Assembly: GCA_030452365.1 (NCBI GenBank)
Contig: JAKDMK010000142.1
Location: 1 to 6,459 of the forward strand
Source: Nitrococcus sp.
Lineage (GTDB): Bacteria; Pseudomonadota; Gammaproteobacteria; Nitrococcales; Nitrococcaceae
Reading direction: 5' to 3'
Length of the DNA: 6,459 nt
The notes beneath the pieces are model-generated. The model saw nothing but the letters and a program-made list of their open reading frames with translations, had not been told where the DNA came from and searched no databases. Position 1 is the first letter of the stretch, and each line of letters starts with the position of its first letter. The translations under genes and the position numbers were made by a program. Below are positions 5,321-6,459 of this stretch, one piece after another.

Positions 5321-6459
5321 TGGTGACGACTTACGATTACGTGATCATTGGCGCCGGCTCCGCCGGTGCCGTGTTGGCCAACCGGCTCACGGAGGACCCG
5401 AGCGTCTCGGTGCTGCTGATCGAGGCCGGTCCCATGGACCGCGGCCTCTCCATCCACATGCCCGCGGCGTTCGCCCGTCCGCTCGCCAATGCCAGATACA
5501 ACTGGTTCTACCAAACCGAGCCCGATCCGTTCATGGACAACCGGGCAATCTACTGCCCGCGCGGGCGGGTATTGGGCGGCTCCTCTTCCATCAACGGCAT
5601 GGCCTATGTGCGTGGCAACGCCCTCGATTACGAAGCCTGGGCCGAGGACTTCGACCTACCCGACTGGCGCTATCGGCACGTTCTGCCCTACTTCAAGAAG
5701 GCCGAGGACTTCGACCAGGGGGCGAGCGATTACCACGGCAGCGGCGGTCCACTGCGCGTCACCACGGGTTCGATGCAAAACCCGCTCTACCGCGCCTTCA
5801 TCGAGGCGGGGATCGTGGCCGGCTACCCTTATACCGCCGATATGAACGGCTATCAGCAGGAAGGCTTCGGTCCCATGTTCATGACCACCCGCAAGGGTGT
5901 GCGCGCCTCGACGGCCAACGCCTATCTGCGGCCAATCATGCACCGGCCGAATCTCGCGATCCAGGTGCGTACCTACGCGCACCGGGTAGTCTTCGCGGGC
6001 ATTCGCGCGCGCGGCGTTGAGATCGAGCACGGCGGCAACGTGCGCACGGTCATAGCCGAGCGCGAGGTGCTGCTCTGCGCCGGCGCCATCAACTCCCCAC
6101 AGCTGCTCTTGCTCTCGGGTCTGGGACCGGCGCAGCATCTGCGTGCCCACGGTATCGAGGTACGTCAGGATCTGCCCAGTGTCGGGGCGCATCTTCAGGA
6201 CCACCTCGAGGTCTATATCCAGTACGCGTGCAAGCAACCGATCACGCTGCACCGCACCTTGAAACCCTGGAACCGGGCTCGGATCGGCCTGCAGTGGCTG
6301 CTGTTCCGCAAGGGTCTCGGCGCCACCAATCACTTCGAATCCGGCGGCTTTATCCGCAGCGAGTCGGGCATGCGCTGGCCAAACCTGCAATACCACTTTC
6401 TGCCCATGGCGATCAGCTACGATGCAAGCAAAGCTGCCGCTGCCGAGGGCTATCAGGCG
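5320..6459 (+). CDS. betA: choline dehydrogenase, GMC oxidoreductase family, cut by window end
   Basis: BetA oxidises choline to betaine aldehyde, and can carry it on to glycine betaine, using FAD and the respiratory chain at the inner membrane. The 380 codons seen cover roughly the first 70 percent of a protein of about 556 residues. Evidence: the FAD-binding GAGSAG at residues 11-16, an EAG at the end of strand two (35-37), the first GMC signature in RGRVLGGSSSINGMAYVRG (81-99), NGYQQEGFGP (substrate-side motif shared with E. coli BetA), the second GMC signature GAINSPQLLLLSGLG (255-269), LQDHLEVYIQYACK, and NHFESGGFIRS with WPNLQYHFLP. The catalytic His pair lies beyond the window. ATG 5320 is the only start before an upstream in-frame stop (GTG 5323 follows directly); no ribosome binding site precedes it, since the hairpin fills that space. 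No betI or betB is visible before it. Confidence 0.93.
   Translation, partial: MVTTYDYVIIGAGSAGAVLANRLTEDPSVSVLLIEAGPMDRGLSIHMPAAFARPLANARYNWFYQTEPDPFMDNRAIYCPRGRVLGGSSSINGMAYVRGNALDYEAWAEDFDLPDWRYRHVLPYFKKAEDFDQGASDYHGSGGPLRVTTGSMQNPLYRAFIEAGIVAGYPYTADMNGYQQEGFGPMFMTTRKGVRASTANAYLRPIMHRPNLAIQVRTYAHRVVFAGIRARGVEIEHGGNVRTVIAEREVLLCAGAINSPQLLLLSGLGPAQHLRAHGIEVRQDLPSVGAHLQDHLEVYIQYACKQPITLHRTLKPWNRARIGLQWLLFRKGLGATNHFESGGFIRSESGMRWPNLQYHFLPMAISYDASKAAAAEGYQA

Noticed and set aside
5656..6396. 246-codon minus-strand open frame
   Set aside because: It lies wholly antisense to betA, whose frame shows GMC family motifs throughout; long antisense frames are common in GC-rich genes.
1..6459. CRISPR array, tRNA, rRNA or complete insertion sequence
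   Set aside because: No regularly spaced repeats, cloverleaf, ribosomal RNA segments or transposase motifs were seen.

Overview
The window reads as a high-GC gammaproteobacterial chromosome. The pyrD product is a class 2 (quinone-linked) dihydroorotate dehydrogenase, the betA product is close to the Escherichia coli choline dehydrogenase along its whole visible length, and the DUF6231-like and PilZ proteins have a gammaproteobacterial look. I cannot name the genus. The betA gene would fit an organism that makes glycine betaine from choline, as many halotolerant gammaproteobacteria do.

Layout. Positions 1-2180 are an accessory stretch of low coding quality. They hold a decayed N-terminal gene remnant (104-236), a DUF433 antitoxin gene on the minus strand (716-1027), and its overlapping DUF5615 PIN-like toxin partner, broken by a frameshift (398-732). 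Next comes an AT-richer non-coding segment bounded by two inverted, related palindromic repeats (1204-1506), then a 5'-truncated nucleotidyltransferase (1643-2008). Positions 2184-3552 carry two divergent, intact-looking genes: a DUF6231-like protein (minus) and a PilZ-domain protein with a helical insertion (plus). A 297-base gap without a recognisable gene leads to pyrD (3850-4914). The right end has a small zinc-ribbon gene (minus, 4997-5188), divergent from betA (plus, 5320 to the window edge). Between them lies a perfect 18-bp inverted repeat whose 3' flank touches the betA start codon.

How the genes relate. Only the DUF433/DUF5615 pair forms a clear functional unit: a type II toxin-antitoxin operon with a palindromic operator over the promoter and a toxin that now looks dead. 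pyrD (pyrimidine synthesis) and betA (osmoprotectant synthesis) are independent metabolic genes. The PilZ protein is a candidate c-di-GMP effector with no obvious partner here. I found no convincing new multi-gene system. The most worthwhile leads are the hairpin at the betA start, the repeat-bounded segment at 1204-1506, and three damaged genes close together in the left 2 kb.
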